A stretch of 64,000 nucleotides of DNA, taken from the NCBI RefSeq assembly GCF_000202835.1, contig NC_015186.1, forward strand, positions 1,488,001 through 1,552,000, read 5' to 3'. Below the pieces are notes generated by a model. The model ran no database searches. It saw nothing but the letters and a program-made list of their open reading frames with translations, and was not told the origin of the DNA. Below, piece by piece: positions 46,344-56,630 of this stretch. The position numbers and the translations under genes were made by a program. Position 1 is the first letter of the stretch; each line of letters opens with the position of its first letter. The stretch comes from Acidiphilium multivorum AIU301 (GTDB taxonomy: Bacteria > Pseudomonadota > Alphaproteobacteria > Acetobacterales > Acetobacteraceae).

Positions 46344-47594
46344 ATGAACCGGATTCGCGCCATCGCCCTGATCGGCCTGCTCGGCTTTTCCTCCGGCCTG
46401 CCGCTCGCCCTGTCCGGCTTCACGCTGCGGCTCTGGCTCGCCCGCGCCAACCTGCCGCTGGAGGCGATCGGCTTCACCGCCAATCTCGGCATCGCCTATT
46501 CGCTCAAGTTCCTCTGGGCGCCGGCGCTCGACCAGTTCCGCCCGCCGCGCCCCTTCCGCGCGCTCGGCCGCAGGCGCGGCTGGCTGCTGCCGATCCAGCT
46601 CTGCCTCGCCGCCGCCGTCCTCGCCCTCGCCCTCACCCGCCCGGCGCACGCCCTGGCCGCCACCCTGCTGGCCGGCGGCCTCGTCGCCTTCCTCTCGGCC
46701 AGCCAGGACATCATGATCGACACCTGGCGGATCGAGTTCTTCCCCCAGCACCTGCAGGGCGCCGCCACCGCCGGCTATGTCTGGGGCTATCGCGCGGCGA
46801 TGCTGATCTCCGGCTCCGGCGTCATCGCCCTGTCCACCGTCACCGGCTGGCATGTCGCGATCCTCGCGATGGTGCCGCTCCAGCTCGTCGGCGCCGCCGC
46901 AACGCTGGCCTGCGCCGAACCCGCCCCGCCGCCGGCGCGCGGGCCGGTCTCGATCGGCGCCCGCTTCCGCGAGGCGGTCATCGCCCCGCTCGCCGATTTC
47001 CTCAGCCGCGAGGGCGCCTGGATCATCCTCGTCTTCGTCATCCTGTTCCGCCTCGGCGAGGCGCTGGCCGGGGTGATGCTCGCGCCCTACTACACCCATC
47101 TCGGCTTCGACCGCGCGACCATCGCCATCGCCAACGGCCCGCCCTCGCTGGTGGCCGTCCTCGCCGGCACGGCGCTCGGCGGCGTCGCCGTGGCCCGGCT
47201 CGGCGTCGGCCGCGCCCTGCTCACCGCCGGCGCCTTCCAGACCCTCACGCTGATTCTGTACCCGCTGCTCGGCCTCTACCCGCATCTGCCGCACATCCTG
47301 CTGGCGACCAGCGTCGCCGAGAGCTTCGCCGAAGGCATCGCCGATGCCGCCTTCATCACCTATCTCTCCGGCCTCTGCACCAAGGCCTACACCGCGACGC
47401 AATACGCCCTGCTCTCCTCGGTCGCAGCCCTCGCCCTGCGCACGATCGGCGGCTTCTCCGGCGTCCTCGCCCATGCGATGGGCTGGCTGCCCTTCTACGA
47501 ATTCACCGTGATCTCGGCGCTGCCGGCGATGGCGGTGATGCTCTACATCCTGCGCCGCTATCCGCCCGCGCCGGCCGCCCTCGCCGCGGAATGA
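46344..47594 (+). CDS. AmpG-like MFS transporter (muropeptide permease family)
   Basis: 416 residues with twelve membrane segments. The N-terminal LLGFSSGLPLALSGFTLRLWLA and SLKFLWAPALDQ resemble AmpG, which imports anhydro-muropeptides for cell-wall recycling; SASQDIMIDTWRIE is another AmpG-type motif. The ATG at 46344 is chosen because the conserved N-terminus begins there; the open frame upstream is not membrane-like. Other recycling genes (ampD, nagZ) are not visible nearby, so the substrate is inferred from family. Confidence 0.85.
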   Translation: MNRIRAIALIGLLGFSSGLPLALSGFTLRLWLARANLPLEAIGFTANLGIAYSLKFLWAPALDQFRPPRPFRALGRRRGWLLPIQLCLAAAVLALALTRPAHALAATLLAGGLVAFLSASQDIMIDTWRIEFFPQHLQGAATAGYVWGYRAAMLISGSGVIALSTVTGWHVAILAMVPLQLVGAAATLACAEPAPPPARGPVSIGARFREAVIAPLADFLSREGAWIILVFVILFRLGEALAGVMLAPYYTHLGFDRATIAIANGPPSLVAVLAGTALGGVAVARLGVGRALLTAGAFQTLTLILYPLLGLYPHLPHILLATSVAESFAEGIADAAFITYLSGLCTKAYTATQYALLSSVAALALRTIGGFSGVLAHAMGWLPFYEFTVISALPAMAVMLYILRRYPPAPAALAAE

Positions 47595-47604
47595 GCCGCG
47601 GCGG

Positions 47605-49473
47605 TCAGCCCGCCGCCGCCTCCAGCGCCGCCTCGGCCTCCAGCCAGGCCGCCTCCTTGACCTCGATCTCGCCGGCGATGGCGGCGAGGCGGATATTGAT
47701 CGCCGAAATCTCCTCCGGCTTCGCCCGCGCATAGAAACCGGCATCGGCCAGCTTCGCCATCAGCGTCCGCTTCTCCGCCTCGAGCCGGCCGATCGCCGCC
47801 TCGGCGTCGCGCGCGGCCTTGCGCAGCGGCGCGGTCGCCTCGCGGGCGACGGCGCGGGCCCGCCGGTCGTCCTTCGCCGCCGGCGCCGCCTTGCGCTCGG
47901 CGGTGCCGGACGGCTTCTGGGTGATCAGCCGGCGATAGGAGTCGAGATCGTCGTCATAGGCCGCAACCCGCCCGTCCGCGACGAGCAGCAGCCGGTCGGC
48001 CACGAGGTCGAGCAGATGCGTGTCATGGGTCACCAGCACCACCGCGCCGGCGAAATCGGTGATCGCGCGCACCAGCGCCTCGCGGGCATCGATGTCGAGA
48101 TGGTTGGTCGGCTCGTCGAGGATCAGCACCTGCGGCGCGTCGCGCGTGGCGAGGGCGAGCAGCAGCCGCGCCTTCTCGCCGCCGGAAAGCTGGCCGACCA
48201 CCGTCTCCACCCGGTCGGCGTCGAGGCCGAACCGCGCGGCCTGGGCGCGCAGTTCCGTCACCGTCGCCTTCGGCAGCGCGCGGGCGAGATGGCCGAGCGG
48301 CGTGTCCACGAGGTCGAGATCGTCCTCCTGGTGCTGCGCGAAATAGCCGACGGTGATGCCCCTCGTGCGGAACGACGTCCCCGCCATCGGCTCCAGCCGC
48401 CCGGCCAGCGCCTTGGCCAGGGTCGACTTGCCGTTGCCATTGGCGCCGAGCAGGGCGATCCGGTCCTCCATGTCGATCCGCAGCGACACCTCGCGCAGCA
48501 CCGGCTTGCCGTCATAGCCCAGCGTCGCGCGGTCGAGGGCGAGCAGCGGCGGCGAGAGCGGCCGCGGTTCCGGGAAACTGAACCGCGTCGGCGCGTCCTC
48601 GACGATCGTGTCGATCACCGGCATCCGCGCCAGCGCCTTGAGGCGGGACTGCGCCTGCCGCGCCTTGGTCGCCTGGGCGCGGAAGCGGTCGACGAAGGCC
48701 TGCATGTGGGCGCGCTGGGCGGCGATCCGCGCCGCCTCGCGGTTCTGCTGCTCGGCCCGCTCGGTGCGGATGCGGACGAATTCGGCAAAGCCGCCCGGCG
48801 TCAGCGTGATCCTGCCGCGGTCGAGATGGGCGATGGAGTCCACCGCGCGGTCGAGCAGGTCGCGGTCGTGCGAGACCATCAGCACCGCGCCGGGGAAGCG
48901 GGCGAGCCAGGTCTCCAGCCACAGCGTCGCCTCGAGATCGAGATGGTTGGTCGGCTCGTCGAGCAGCAGCAGGTCGGGGGCGGCGAACAGCGCGGCGGCG
49001 AGCGCGACGCGCATCCGCCACCCGCCCGAAAAGCTCGACATCGGCCGGTTCTGCGCCGCCTCGTCGAACCCGAGCCCGGCGAGAATCGCCCCGGCCCGCG
49101 CGGGCGCCGATTCAGCATCGATCGCGATCAGCCGCTCATGGATCGCCGCCAGCCGCTCGGGTTCGGCGCTGGCGGCCTCGGCGAGCAGCGCGCCGCGCTC
49201 GGTATCGGCGGCGAGCACGACGGCGGCGGGCGTGACCGAACCGGCCGGCGCCTCCTGCGCCACCGTGCCGAGCCGCGCGCGGCTGGCCAGGCGGATGCTG
49301 CCGCCATCCGGCGCATGGGTGCCGGCGATCAGCTTCAGAAGTGTGGATTTTCCAGCGCCGTTGCGCCCGATCAGGCCGACCTTGCGGCCGGGATCGACGA
49401 CCAGCCCCGCCCCTTCCAGCAGGGCGCGGCCGGCGATGGAAAAGGACAGGTCTTCGATCCGCAACAGGCTCAT
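47605..49473 (-). CDS. ABC-F family ATPase (Uup/YheS type)
   Basis: 622 residues, two ATP-binding cassettes and no membrane domain. Walker [14 protein letters not shown] (37-) and [13 protein letters not shown] (about 336-); signatures [10 protein letters not shown] and [11 protein letters not shown]; Walker [15 protein letters not shown] and [15 protein letters not shown] linker ([20 protein letters not shown]) separates them and a C-terminal coiled coil follows. ABC-F proteins act on the ribosome E site. The ATG at 49473 directly precedes the first cassette. The AmpG-like gene converges on it with ten bases between stops. Confidence 0.94.
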   Translation of the reverse strand: MSLLRIEDLSFSIAGRALLEGAGLVVDPGRKVGLIGRNGAGKSTLLKLIAGTHAPDGGSIRLASRARLGTVAQEAPAGSVTPAAVVLAADTERGALLAEAASAEPERLAAIHERLIAIDAESAPARAGAILAGLGFDEAAQNRPMSSFSGGWRMRVALAAALFAAPDLLLLDEPTNHLDLEATLWLETWLARFPGAVLMVSHDRDLLDRAVDSIAHLDRGRITLTPGGFAEFVRIRTERAEQQNREAARIAAQRAHMQAFVDRFRAQATKARQAQSRLKALARMPVIDTIVEDAPTRFSFPEPRPLSPPLLALDRATLGYDGKPVLREVSLRIDMEDRIALLGANGNGKSTLAKALAGRLEPMAGTSFRTRGITVGYFAQHQEDDLDLVDTPLGHLARALPKATVTELRAQAARFGLDADRVETVVGQLSGGEKARLLLALATRDAPQVLILDEPTNHLDIDAREALVRAITDFAGAVVLVTHDTHLLDLVADRLLLVADGRVAAYDDDLDSYRRLITQKPSGTAERKAAPAAKDDRRARAVAREATAPLRKAARDAEAAIGRLEAEKRTLMAKLADAGFYARAKPEEISAINIRLAAIAGEIEVKEAAWLEAEAALEAAAG

Positions 49474-49567
49474 GGCCGCTTGCTATCGCACAAGCCGGGA
49501 CTTGCCCACCCCGGCCCGGCCCTGTAAGGGCGCGCGCGACGGCTCAACTCCAGACACGAGGCTCCCC

Positions 49568-49990
49568 ATGGCAACCGAACGCACCCTCTCGATCATCAAG
49601 CCCGACGCCACGCGCCGCAACCTCACCGGCCGCATCAATGCGAAGTTCGAGGAAGCGGGTCTGCGCATCGTCGCCCAGAAGCGCATCCGCCTGACCAAGG
49701 ACCAGGCCGAGGCGTTCTATGGCGTCCACAAGGAGCGTCCGTTCTTCGCCGGGCTGGTCAGCTTCATGACCTCGGGTCCGGTCGTCGTCCAGGTTCTGGA
49801 AGGCGACGACGCCGTGGCCCGCAACCGCGCGATCATGGGCGCGACCGACCCCAGGAAGGCCGAGGCCGGCACCATCCGCGCCGAATTCGCCGAGGACATC
49901 GAGGCGAACTCCGTCCACGGCTCCGACGCGGCGGACACCGCGGCGCAGGAAATCGCCTTCTTCTTCGCCGGCGTCGAGATCGTCGGCTGA
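49568..49990 (+). CDS. ndk: nucleoside diphosphate kinase
   Basis: Transfers the gamma phosphate from ATP to nucleoside diphosphates through a phosphohistidine. 140 residues, standard length. Motifs: [11 protein letters not shown] at the N-terminus, [17 protein letters not shown] and the active-site histidine at 117 in NSVHGSD. The ATG at 49568 follows GAGGCTCC. Divergent from the ABC-F gene and followed by a strong terminator. Confidence 0.98.
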   Translation: MATERTLSIIKPDATRRNLTGRINAKFEEAGLRIVAQKRIRLTKDQAEAFYGVHKERPFFAGLVSFMTSGPVVVQVLEGDDAVARNRAIMGATDPRKAEAGTIRAEFAEDIEANSVHGSDAADTAAQEIAFFFAGVEIVG

Positions 49991-50006
49991 TCTGACCGGC
50001 ACATGC

Positions 50007-50034
50007 AAAAAAGGGGGCCTCGGGCCCCCTTTTT
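50007..50034. terminator. bidirectional intrinsic terminator between ndk and the glycine-zipper lipoprotein gene
   Basis: Stem GGGGGCC/GGCCCCC (50013-50019 with 50023-50029), three-base loop, A6 before and T5 after, so it can work on both strands for the two convergent genes. Confidence 0.92.
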
Positions 50035-50055
50035 CATGCCGCGGTCACGCGGGTC

Positions 50056-50310
50056 TCAGGGCGCGCGGCCGAGATTGACCTGGTTCGGATTGGTCACCGC
50101 GCCGCCGATCGCGCCCACGGCGCCGCCGATCAGCGCGCCCGTCGCCGCCGAGCCGCCCGTCGCAGCCCCCAGGATCGCACCGGTGCCCGCGCCGATCGCG
50201 CCGCCAGAGAGAGCCCGCTGGCCGGGCGTATAGCCGCAACCCGCCAGCCCCAGCGCCACCACCGAGAGCAGCACGGGAACGATTAGCACCTGTTTCGATC
50301 TCACAGTCAT
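50056..50310 (-). CDS. small glycine-zipper lipoprotein
   Basis: 84 residues. Signal peptide with lipobox (VVALGLAGC, Cys near 25) followed by GYTPGQRALSGGAIGAGTGAILGAATGGSAATGALIGGAVGAIGG, a run of GxxxG repeats typical of glycine-zipper outer-membrane lipoproteins (OsmB/SlyB-like). The start ATG at 50310 is preceded by AAGGAGATCCCGAA. Expected in the outer membrane as a structural or stress lipoprotein. Shares the terminator with ndk. Confidence 0.88.
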   Translation of the reverse strand: MTVRSKQVLIVPVLLSVVALGLAGCGYTPGQRALSGGAIGAGTGAILGAATGGSAATGALIGGAVGAIGGAVTNPNQVNLGRAP

Positions 50311-50459
50311 TTCGGGATCTCCTTGTTTTGTTTCAAGCGATATAGGGTTTCGCGTTGCGACTGCATGGCCCCCGCATGTCGGCATTGTAACGGCGACAAT
50401 CGGGCGACTTCGTGGCATCGCCGCTCCGCAGCCTTGTGAACCGCGTTTACAGCCTGTAA

Positions 50460-51626
<1,167 letters not shown>

Positions 51627-51672
51627 TCGCCGGCGCCGGGGTGTGCATCGTAGCGGTCTGGAGGAACTGAAC

Positions 51673-52551
51673 ATGGCGATCCGCAAGATCCTGCTGCCCC
51701 TCGCGGGCGTCGCTTCCGCCCGTGCCGCGCTCGGCACGGCGCTGATGCTCGGGGCGCGCTGGCGGGCCCATGTCCACGCCCTTCACGTCCGCACCGACAC
51801 GCGCGATGTGGCCCCCCTCGCGGGCGAAGGGCTCTCCGGCGCCATGATCGAGGAGATGATGGCGACCACCGAGAAGGAGGGCAACACCGAGGCCAGGGCG
51901 CTGTCGGCGCTGTTCGACGCCGAAACCGCGGCCCACGGCATCGCCGTCGGCGCGCCGGTGCGCGACGCCAGCGGCGCCGTCGGCCAGGCCAGTGCCTGGT
52001 TCAGCTCGATCGTCGGCCGCGAGGAGGAACTCGTCGCCAGCGAGGCGCGCCTGTCCGATCTCATCGTCGTCCCGCATCCGAAATCGGCCGAGGAAGTCGC
52101 CTCCGCCGACGCGCTGCACGCCGTGCTGTTCGATTCCGGCCGCCCGGCGCTGATCGCCCCGGTCGAGCCGGCCGAGATGATCGGCTCCCGGATCGCGATC
52201 GCCTGGAACGGCACCGCGGAAAGCGCCTCGGCCGTCGCCTCCGTGCTGCCCTGGCTCTCCGGCGCGCAGCAGGTCCGCATCTTCCACTCGAACGACTATC
52301 AGCGCCAGGGTCCCGCCGCCGACCAGCTCGCCAGCTATCTCGAACTGCACGGCATCGCCGCGGACATCACCGAGTTCCGCGCCATCGACCGCAGCGCCGG
52401 CGCCGGCCTGCTCGCCGCCGTCACCGAATTCGGCGCCGACCTGCTCGCCATGGGGGCCTATTCGCATTCCCGCCTCCGCCAGCTCATCCTCGGCGGCGTG
52501 ACGCGGCATGTCCTCGAGCACGCGCGGCTGGCGGTGCTGATGAACCGGTAG
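51673..52551 (+). CDS. universal stress protein, tandem-domain type
   Basis: 292 residues with two UspA-like halves: first from MAIRKILLPLAGVASARAAL, second from GSRIAIAWNGTAESASAVASVL to GADLLAMGAYSHSRLRQLILGGVTRHVLEHARLAVLM, where G-x2-G-x9-G(S/T) for ATP binding is seen as GAYSHSRLRQLILGGVTRHVL. Function is stress survival in general; the ligand is unknown. 46 bases after mreB and 12 bases before marR. Confidence 0.88.
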   Translation: MAIRKILLPLAGVASARAALGTALMLGARWRAHVHALHVRTDTRDVAPLAGEGLSGAMIEEMMATTEKEGNTEARALSALFDAETAAHGIAVGAPVRDASGAVGQASAWFSSIVGREEELVASEARLSDLIVVPHPKSAEEVASADALHAVLFDSGRPALIAPVEPAEMIGSRIAIAWNGTAESASAVASVLPWLSGAQQVRIFHSNDYQRQGPAADQLASYLELHGIAADITEFRAIDRSAGAGLLAAVTEFGADLLAMGAYSHSRLRQLILGGVTRHVLEHARLAVLMNR

Positions 52552-52563
52552 ACAGGCGCGCGG

Positions 52564-53013
52564 ATGTTCGGCGTCGAGGACGAGGCCACGGAAGCGGCGG
52601 TCCGGGCCTATGTGAAGCTGATGCGGGCCAGCCACGCCGTTCTCGCCCGCACGCAGGCGCGGCTGGCCGCCGCCGGCCTGACCCATGTCCAGCTCGGCGT
52701 GCTCGAGGCGCTGCTGCATCTCGGCCCCCTCACCCAGCGCGACCTTACCCGCAAGCTCCTCACCAGCCCCGGCAACCTGACCGACGTGATCGACAAGCTG
52801 GCCCGCCGCGGCCTTGTCGAGCGCGTCCAGTGCCCGGAAGACCGCCGCAGCGTCCGGGTCGTCCTCACCGCCGATGGCCGGCGCTTCATCGAGGAGTTGT
52901 TCCCCCGCCACGCCGGCGACATCGCCGCCGCGATGGGCGGGCTCGACGGCAAGGATCTCGCGGCGCTCGATGCGCTGCTGCGCCGGCTCGGCCTGGCGGC
53001 GGCCGGGGATTGA
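52564..53013 (+). CDS. MarR-family transcriptional regulator
   Basis: 149 residues with a central winged helix: LTHVQLGVLEALLHLGPLTQRDLTRKLLTSPGNLTDVIDKLARRGLVERVQCPEDRRSVRVVLT (about 39-103). It binds DNA as a dimer and is usually released by small ligands or oxidants. A perfect palindrome lies 20 bases after its stop, before the pirin gene, which it probably controls. Confidence 0.92.
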   Translation: MFGVEDEATEAAVRAYVKLMRASHAVLARTQARLAAAGLTHVQLGVLEALLHLGPLTQRDLTRKLLTSPGNLTDVIDKLARRGLVERVQCPEDRRSVRVVLTADGRRFIEELFPRHAGDIAAAMGGLDGKDLAALDALLRRLGLAAAGD

Positions 53014-53032
53014 ACGCCGGTCGAGGCGGCCT

Positions 53033-53050
53033 ATATCGTTCGATATCGAA
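53033..53050. promoter_or_regulatory. probable MarR operator before the pirin gene
   Basis: Two overlapping perfect palindromes in the 80-base gap between marR and pirin: ATATCG-TT-CGATAT (53033-53046) and TTCGATATCGAA (53039-53050). AT-rich inverted repeats of this size are typical MarR-dimer sites. The site also fits the core of a promoter with TAATAT just downstream (53051-53056). Confidence 0.65.
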
Positions 53051-53093
53051 TAATATCACGCCTCACCGCGGTGGGTCGTGCAGGAGAAAGACG

Positions 53094-53801
53094 ATGATCG
53101 ACATCCGCCCCTTCGACTCGATCGGCCGTTTCCGCAACGAATGGCTGAACGCGCATCACCACTTCAGCTTCGGCAGCTATCGCGATCCCGCCCGCATGGG
53201 CTGGGGCGCGCTGCGCGTCTGGAACGACGACGAGGTCGCGCCGCAGACGGGCTTCGACCCGCATCCGCATCGCGACATGGAAATCGTCACCTTCATCCGC
53301 CAGGGCGCCATCACCCATCAGGACAATCTCGGCAATCGCGGCGTCACCCGCGCCGGCGACGTGCAGGTGATGCATGCGGGCACCGGCATCGTCCACGCCG
53401 AATACAATCTCGAGGACGAACCCACCCGCCTGTTCCAGATCTGGATCATGCCGGACCGCCGCGGCGTCGAACCCGGCTGGGCCACGCGCGCCTTTCCGCG
53501 CGCGGCCGGCTCGGGCCTGCTCGTGCTGGCCGGCGGCCGGGCCGGCGATGCCGAGGCCGGCGCGCTCCCCCTGCATGCGGACGCCGCCGTGCTCACCGCG
53601 CGTCTTGCGCCCGGCGAACGCGTGACCCACGAGATCGCGCCGGGCCGCGCGGCCTATCTCGTCCCCGCCACCGGCGCGGTTACCGTCAACGGGCGGGCCG
53701 CCGCCGCGCGCGACGGTGTCGCGGTGAGCGGGGAACGCGCGATCGTGATCGAGGCCGGCACGGAAGAAACGGAACTCGTCCTTGTCGATGTTCGAGAATG
53801 A
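53094..53801 (+). CDS. pirin-family protein (quercetinase-like bicupin)
   Basis: 235 residues. Cupin metal-binding motif HPHRDMEIVTFIRQG (His near 58, 60, 104 region with HAGTGIVHAEYN and its Glu/His) in the N-terminal domain. The start MIDIRPFDSIGRF is typical of short pirins (YhhW/YhaK). Such proteins can oxidise quercetin or sense redox through the bound metal. A good ribosome site (AGGAGAAAG) precedes the ATG. Controlled probably by the MarR protein upstream. Confidence 0.93.
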   Translation: MIDIRPFDSIGRFRNEWLNAHHHFSFGSYRDPARMGWGALRVWNDDEVAPQTGFDPHPHRDMEIVTFIRQGAITHQDNLGNRGVTRAGDVQVMHAGTGIVHAEYNLEDEPTRLFQIWIMPDRRGVEPGWATRAFPRAAGSGLLVLAGGRAGDAEAGALPLHADAAVLTARLAPGERVTHEIAPGRAAYLVPATGAVTVNGRAAAARDGVAVSGERAIVIEAGTEETELVLVDVRE

Positions 53802-54020
53802 AACGAGTTTCATGGGGCCGGGATAGTGCTGTTTAGGAACCGCGCTATATCCGCATACGGGCGATCGATCCATTTCGGGAACTGTCCCGCCTGCGGAATG
53901 GATACTGTATCGGATCGGCGCCCTGCCTGCTGCGACGCTCCCGGCGGCGCATCTCGCGCCCCCTTGCGGGGCGGCCCATCTCCCGCCGGCGCCGCCGGCC
54001 GAACAAGAAGGATAGACTGA

Positions 54021-55547
54021 ATGAAACTGTTCCTCGCCCGCCGCCGGCCCGGGCAGCTCGCTGCCCTCACCGCCGTCATGCTGGCCGGCGGCACGCTTGC
54101 CGCGATTTCGCTCGACAGCGCCTTCGCCAACGACAAGGCGTTCGACGCCACGTCGAAAGTCCAGAAGGACTTCAAGCCGATCCCGAGCTTCGCCCCCCTG
54201 GTCAAGGACGTCAGCCCCGCGGTCGTCTCGGTGACCGTGCATCTCAAGGTCCAGCAGGCCGACAACACGCAGGCGCAGAACGGCATGCCGCCCGGCATGC
54301 CCTTCGCCTTCCCCTTCCCCTTTCCGCAGCCGCAGCAGCCCCAGGCCGTGGAAGCCAAGGGCTCGGGCTTCTTCATCTCGTCCGACGGCTACATCGTGAC
54401 CAACAATCACGTGGTGAAGAACGCGAAGTCGGTGTTCGTCACGCTGTCCGACGGATCGAAGCTGCCGGCCAAGATCGTCGGCACCGACCCGAGCACCGAT
54501 CTCGCGGTGCTCAAGGTCAAGCGCGACAAGCCCTTCCCCTACCTGCAGCTCGGCGACTCGGCGAAGGTCGTGCCCGGCCAGTGGGTGATCGCGATCGGCA
54601 ACCCGTTCGGCCTCGCCGAAACGGTGACGACCGGCGTCGTCTCCGCCCTCGGCCGCGACATCGGCGACGGCCAGTACGACAGCTTCATCCAGATCGACGC
54701 GCCGATCAACGAGGGCAATTCCGGCGGCCCGCTGCTCAACCAGCGCGGCGAGGTCATCGGCGTGAACACCGCGATCCTCACGCCGTCCGGCGGCTCGGTC
54801 GGGATCGGCTTCTCGATCCCCTCCGACATGGTCAGGCGGATCGCCGACGAGCTGATCAAGTCCGGCCACGTCACCCGCGGCTTCATCGGCGTGCAGGTGC
54901 AGACGATCACGCCGGAAATGGCCCAGGCCATGGGCGTTCCCGTGCATGACGGCCGCGCCGACGGCGCGCTGATCGCCGAGACCATGCCGAACGGGCCGGC
55001 GGCCAAGGCCGGCCTGAAGCCCGGCGACATCATCACCAAGGTCGATGGCAAGATGGTGCGCGACCCGCGCGAACTCGCCCTCGCCATCTCCGGCATCAAG
55101 CCGGACGGCAAGGCCAGCATCACCTATCTGCGCGGCGGCGCGTCGCACGAGCTGAACCTGCGCGTCGAGAAGATGCCGGCCAATGCCGAGGCGGCGTTCG
55201 CGCCGGGCGGCAGCCAGAGCGGCCCGGCCATGCACAAGCCGGAACTCGGCCTCTCCCTCGCCCCGCTGAGCGATGCCGCCCGTCAGCAGCTCAACCTGCC
55301 GGACAATGTCTCGGGCGCGCTGATCGCCCATGTCGCGCCGAACTCCCCGGCCGACGAGGCCGGGCTGCGCTCGGGTGACGTCATCGTCGGCGTCGGCAGC
55401 ATGACGGTGAACAACCCCGACCAGGCGGTCGCCGCGATCCGCAAGGCAGAAGCCGCGAAGGCGAAGGCGATCGCGCTGCGGGTGATGCGCGGCAACCAGG
55501 CCCTGTTCGTCGCGGTGCCGCTGCCCAAGGAAAAGGCCGGCAAGTAA
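54021..55547 (+). CDS. periplasmic serine protease Do (DegP/HtrA family)
   Basis: 508 residues. Signal peptide (basic RRRPGQ, hydrophobic 11-31, cleavage near SAFA-N). Trypsin-like domain with His130 (VTNNHVV), Asp160 (STDLAVL) and Ser234 (EGNSGGPL), then PDZ1 (about 285-380) and PDZ2 (about 405-500). Degrades or refolds misfolded envelope proteins. A Met/Pro/Phe-rich loop (PPGMPFAFPFPFPQPQQPQ) lies before the protease core, as in other alphaproteobacterial Do proteins. The 219-base upstream gap has no gene. Its terminator lies at 55633. Confidence 0.96.
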   Translation: MKLFLARRRPGQLAALTAVMLAGGTLAAISLDSAFANDKAFDATSKVQKDFKPIPSFAPLVKDVSPAVVSVTVHLKVQQADNTQAQNGMPPGMPFAFPFPFPQPQQPQAVEAKGSGFFISSDGYIVTNNHVVKNAKSVFVTLSDGSKLPAKIVGTDPSTDLAVLKVKRDKPFPYLQLGDSAKVVPGQWVIAIGNPFGLAETVTTGVVSALGRDIGDGQYDSFIQIDAPINEGNSGGPLLNQRGEVIGVNTAILTPSGGSVGIGFSIPSDMVRRIADELIKSGHVTRGFIGVQVQTITPEMAQAMGVPVHDGRADGALIAETMPNGPAAKAGLKPGDIITKVDGKMVRDPRELALAISGIKPDGKASITYLRGGASHELNLRVEKMPANAEAAFAPGGSQSGPAMHKPELGLSLAPLSDAARQQLNLPDNVSGALIAHVAPNSPADEAGLRSGDVIVGVGSMTVNNPDQAVAAIRKAEAAKAKAIALRVMRGNQALFVAVPLPKEKAGK

Positions 55548-55632
55548 GGGCGAACCGTTTTTCCGCCCGGCCGGGCAAGCGGGGCACAGCATACTCTCCG
55601 CGGCCCGGCCGGGAACCGGTTTCTGCTCAATT

Positions 55633-55670
55633 CGCCTCCGGCTCTTGCGGGCCGGAGGCGTTTCTGTTTT
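55633..55670 (+). terminator. intrinsic terminator of the htrA gene
   Basis: Stem CGCCTCCGGC/GCCGGAGGCG (55633-55642 with 55651-55660), eight-base loop, then TTTCTGTTTT. Confidence 0.88.
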
Positions 55671-55703
55671 CGAAAGGATATTCCTTACGGAAACGGGGCC
55701 GTC

Positions 55704-56630
55704 ATGACCATGACCGACATTGCAACCGGCGCGCTCGATGCCGATCTCGCGGCGCTCGAGGCGGAAAGCATCGAGATCATCCGCGAAACCGCTTCGGGGT
55801 TCCGCAACCCGGTGATGCTCTATTCGATCGGCAAGGACAGCTCGGTGATGCTGCATCTGGCGATGAAGGCGTTCTACCCGGCGAAGCCGCCCTTCCCGCT
55901 GATGCATGTCGATACCGGCTGGAAATTCCGCGAGATGATCCGTTTCCGTGACGAAACGGTGCGGCGCCTCGGCCTCCGCCTCATCGTCCGCCACAACGCC
56001 GAGGCCGCCGCCCGCGGCGTCAACCCGTTCGACTACGGCGCCTCGACCTACACGCAGGTGATGAAGACCGAAACGCTGAAGGCCGGGCTCGACGAGCTGC
56101 AGTTCGACGCGGCCTTCGGCGGCGCCCGGCGCGACGAGGAAAAATCCCGCGCCAAGGAGCGCATCTTCTCGGTCCGCACCGCCGGCCACGGGTGGGACCC
56201 GAAGGCGCAGCGGCCGGAAATCTGGAACCTGTTCAACACCCGCCTCGCCCCCGGCCAGACCATGCGCGTCTTCCCGCTCTCCAACTGGACCGAGGCGGAT
56301 ATCTGGAACTACATCGCCCGCGAGAACATCCCCGTCGTGCCGCTGTATTTCGCGAAGGAGCGCCCGGTGGTCGAGCGCGGCGGCCAGCTCCTGATGGTCG
56401 ATGACGACCGCCTCCCCCTCCGCCCCGGCGAGGTGCCGCAGCTGCGCAGGGTCCGCTTCCGCACGCTCGGCTGCTACCCGCTCACCGCCGCGATCGAGTC
56501 CGATGCCGAAACGCTCGAGGCGGTGCTCGCCGAAATGCGCGAATCCCGCGTCTCCGAGCGCCAGGGAAGGCTGATCGACCACGACGATGCGGCGGCGATG
56601 GAAAAGAAGAAGCGCGAGGGATATTTCTGA
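55704..56630 (+). CDS. cysD: sulfate adenylyltransferase subunit 2
   Basis: Forms adenosine 5'-phosphosulfate from sulfate and ATP together with CysN. 308 residues, PP-loop ATPase: [18 protein letters not shown] (about 41-58), [29 protein letters not shown] and the C-terminal [21 protein letters not shown]. The ATG at 55704 gives the expected N-terminus. Its TGA overlaps the ATG of cysNC by one base (TGATG). Confidence 0.97.
   Translation: MTMTDIATGALDADLAALEAESIEIIRETASGFRNPVMLYSIGKDSSVMLHLAMKAFYPAKPPFPLMHVDTGWKFREMIRFRDETVRRLGLRLIVRHNAEAAARGVNPFDYGASTYTQVMKTETLKAGLDELQFDAAFGGARRDEEKSRAKERIFSVRTAGHGWDPKAQRPEIWNLFNTRLAPGQTMRVFPLSNWTEADIWNYIARENIPVVPLYFAKERPVVERGGQLLMVDDDRLPLRPGEVPQLRRVRFRTLGCYPLTAAIESDAETLEAVLAEMRESRVSERQGRLIDHDDAAAMEKKKREGYF

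Noticed and set aside
53031-56582. 1183-codon frame on the minus strand across pirin, htrA and cysD
   Set aside because: Spans three recognised genes on the other strand; no domain motif and the same antisense composition.
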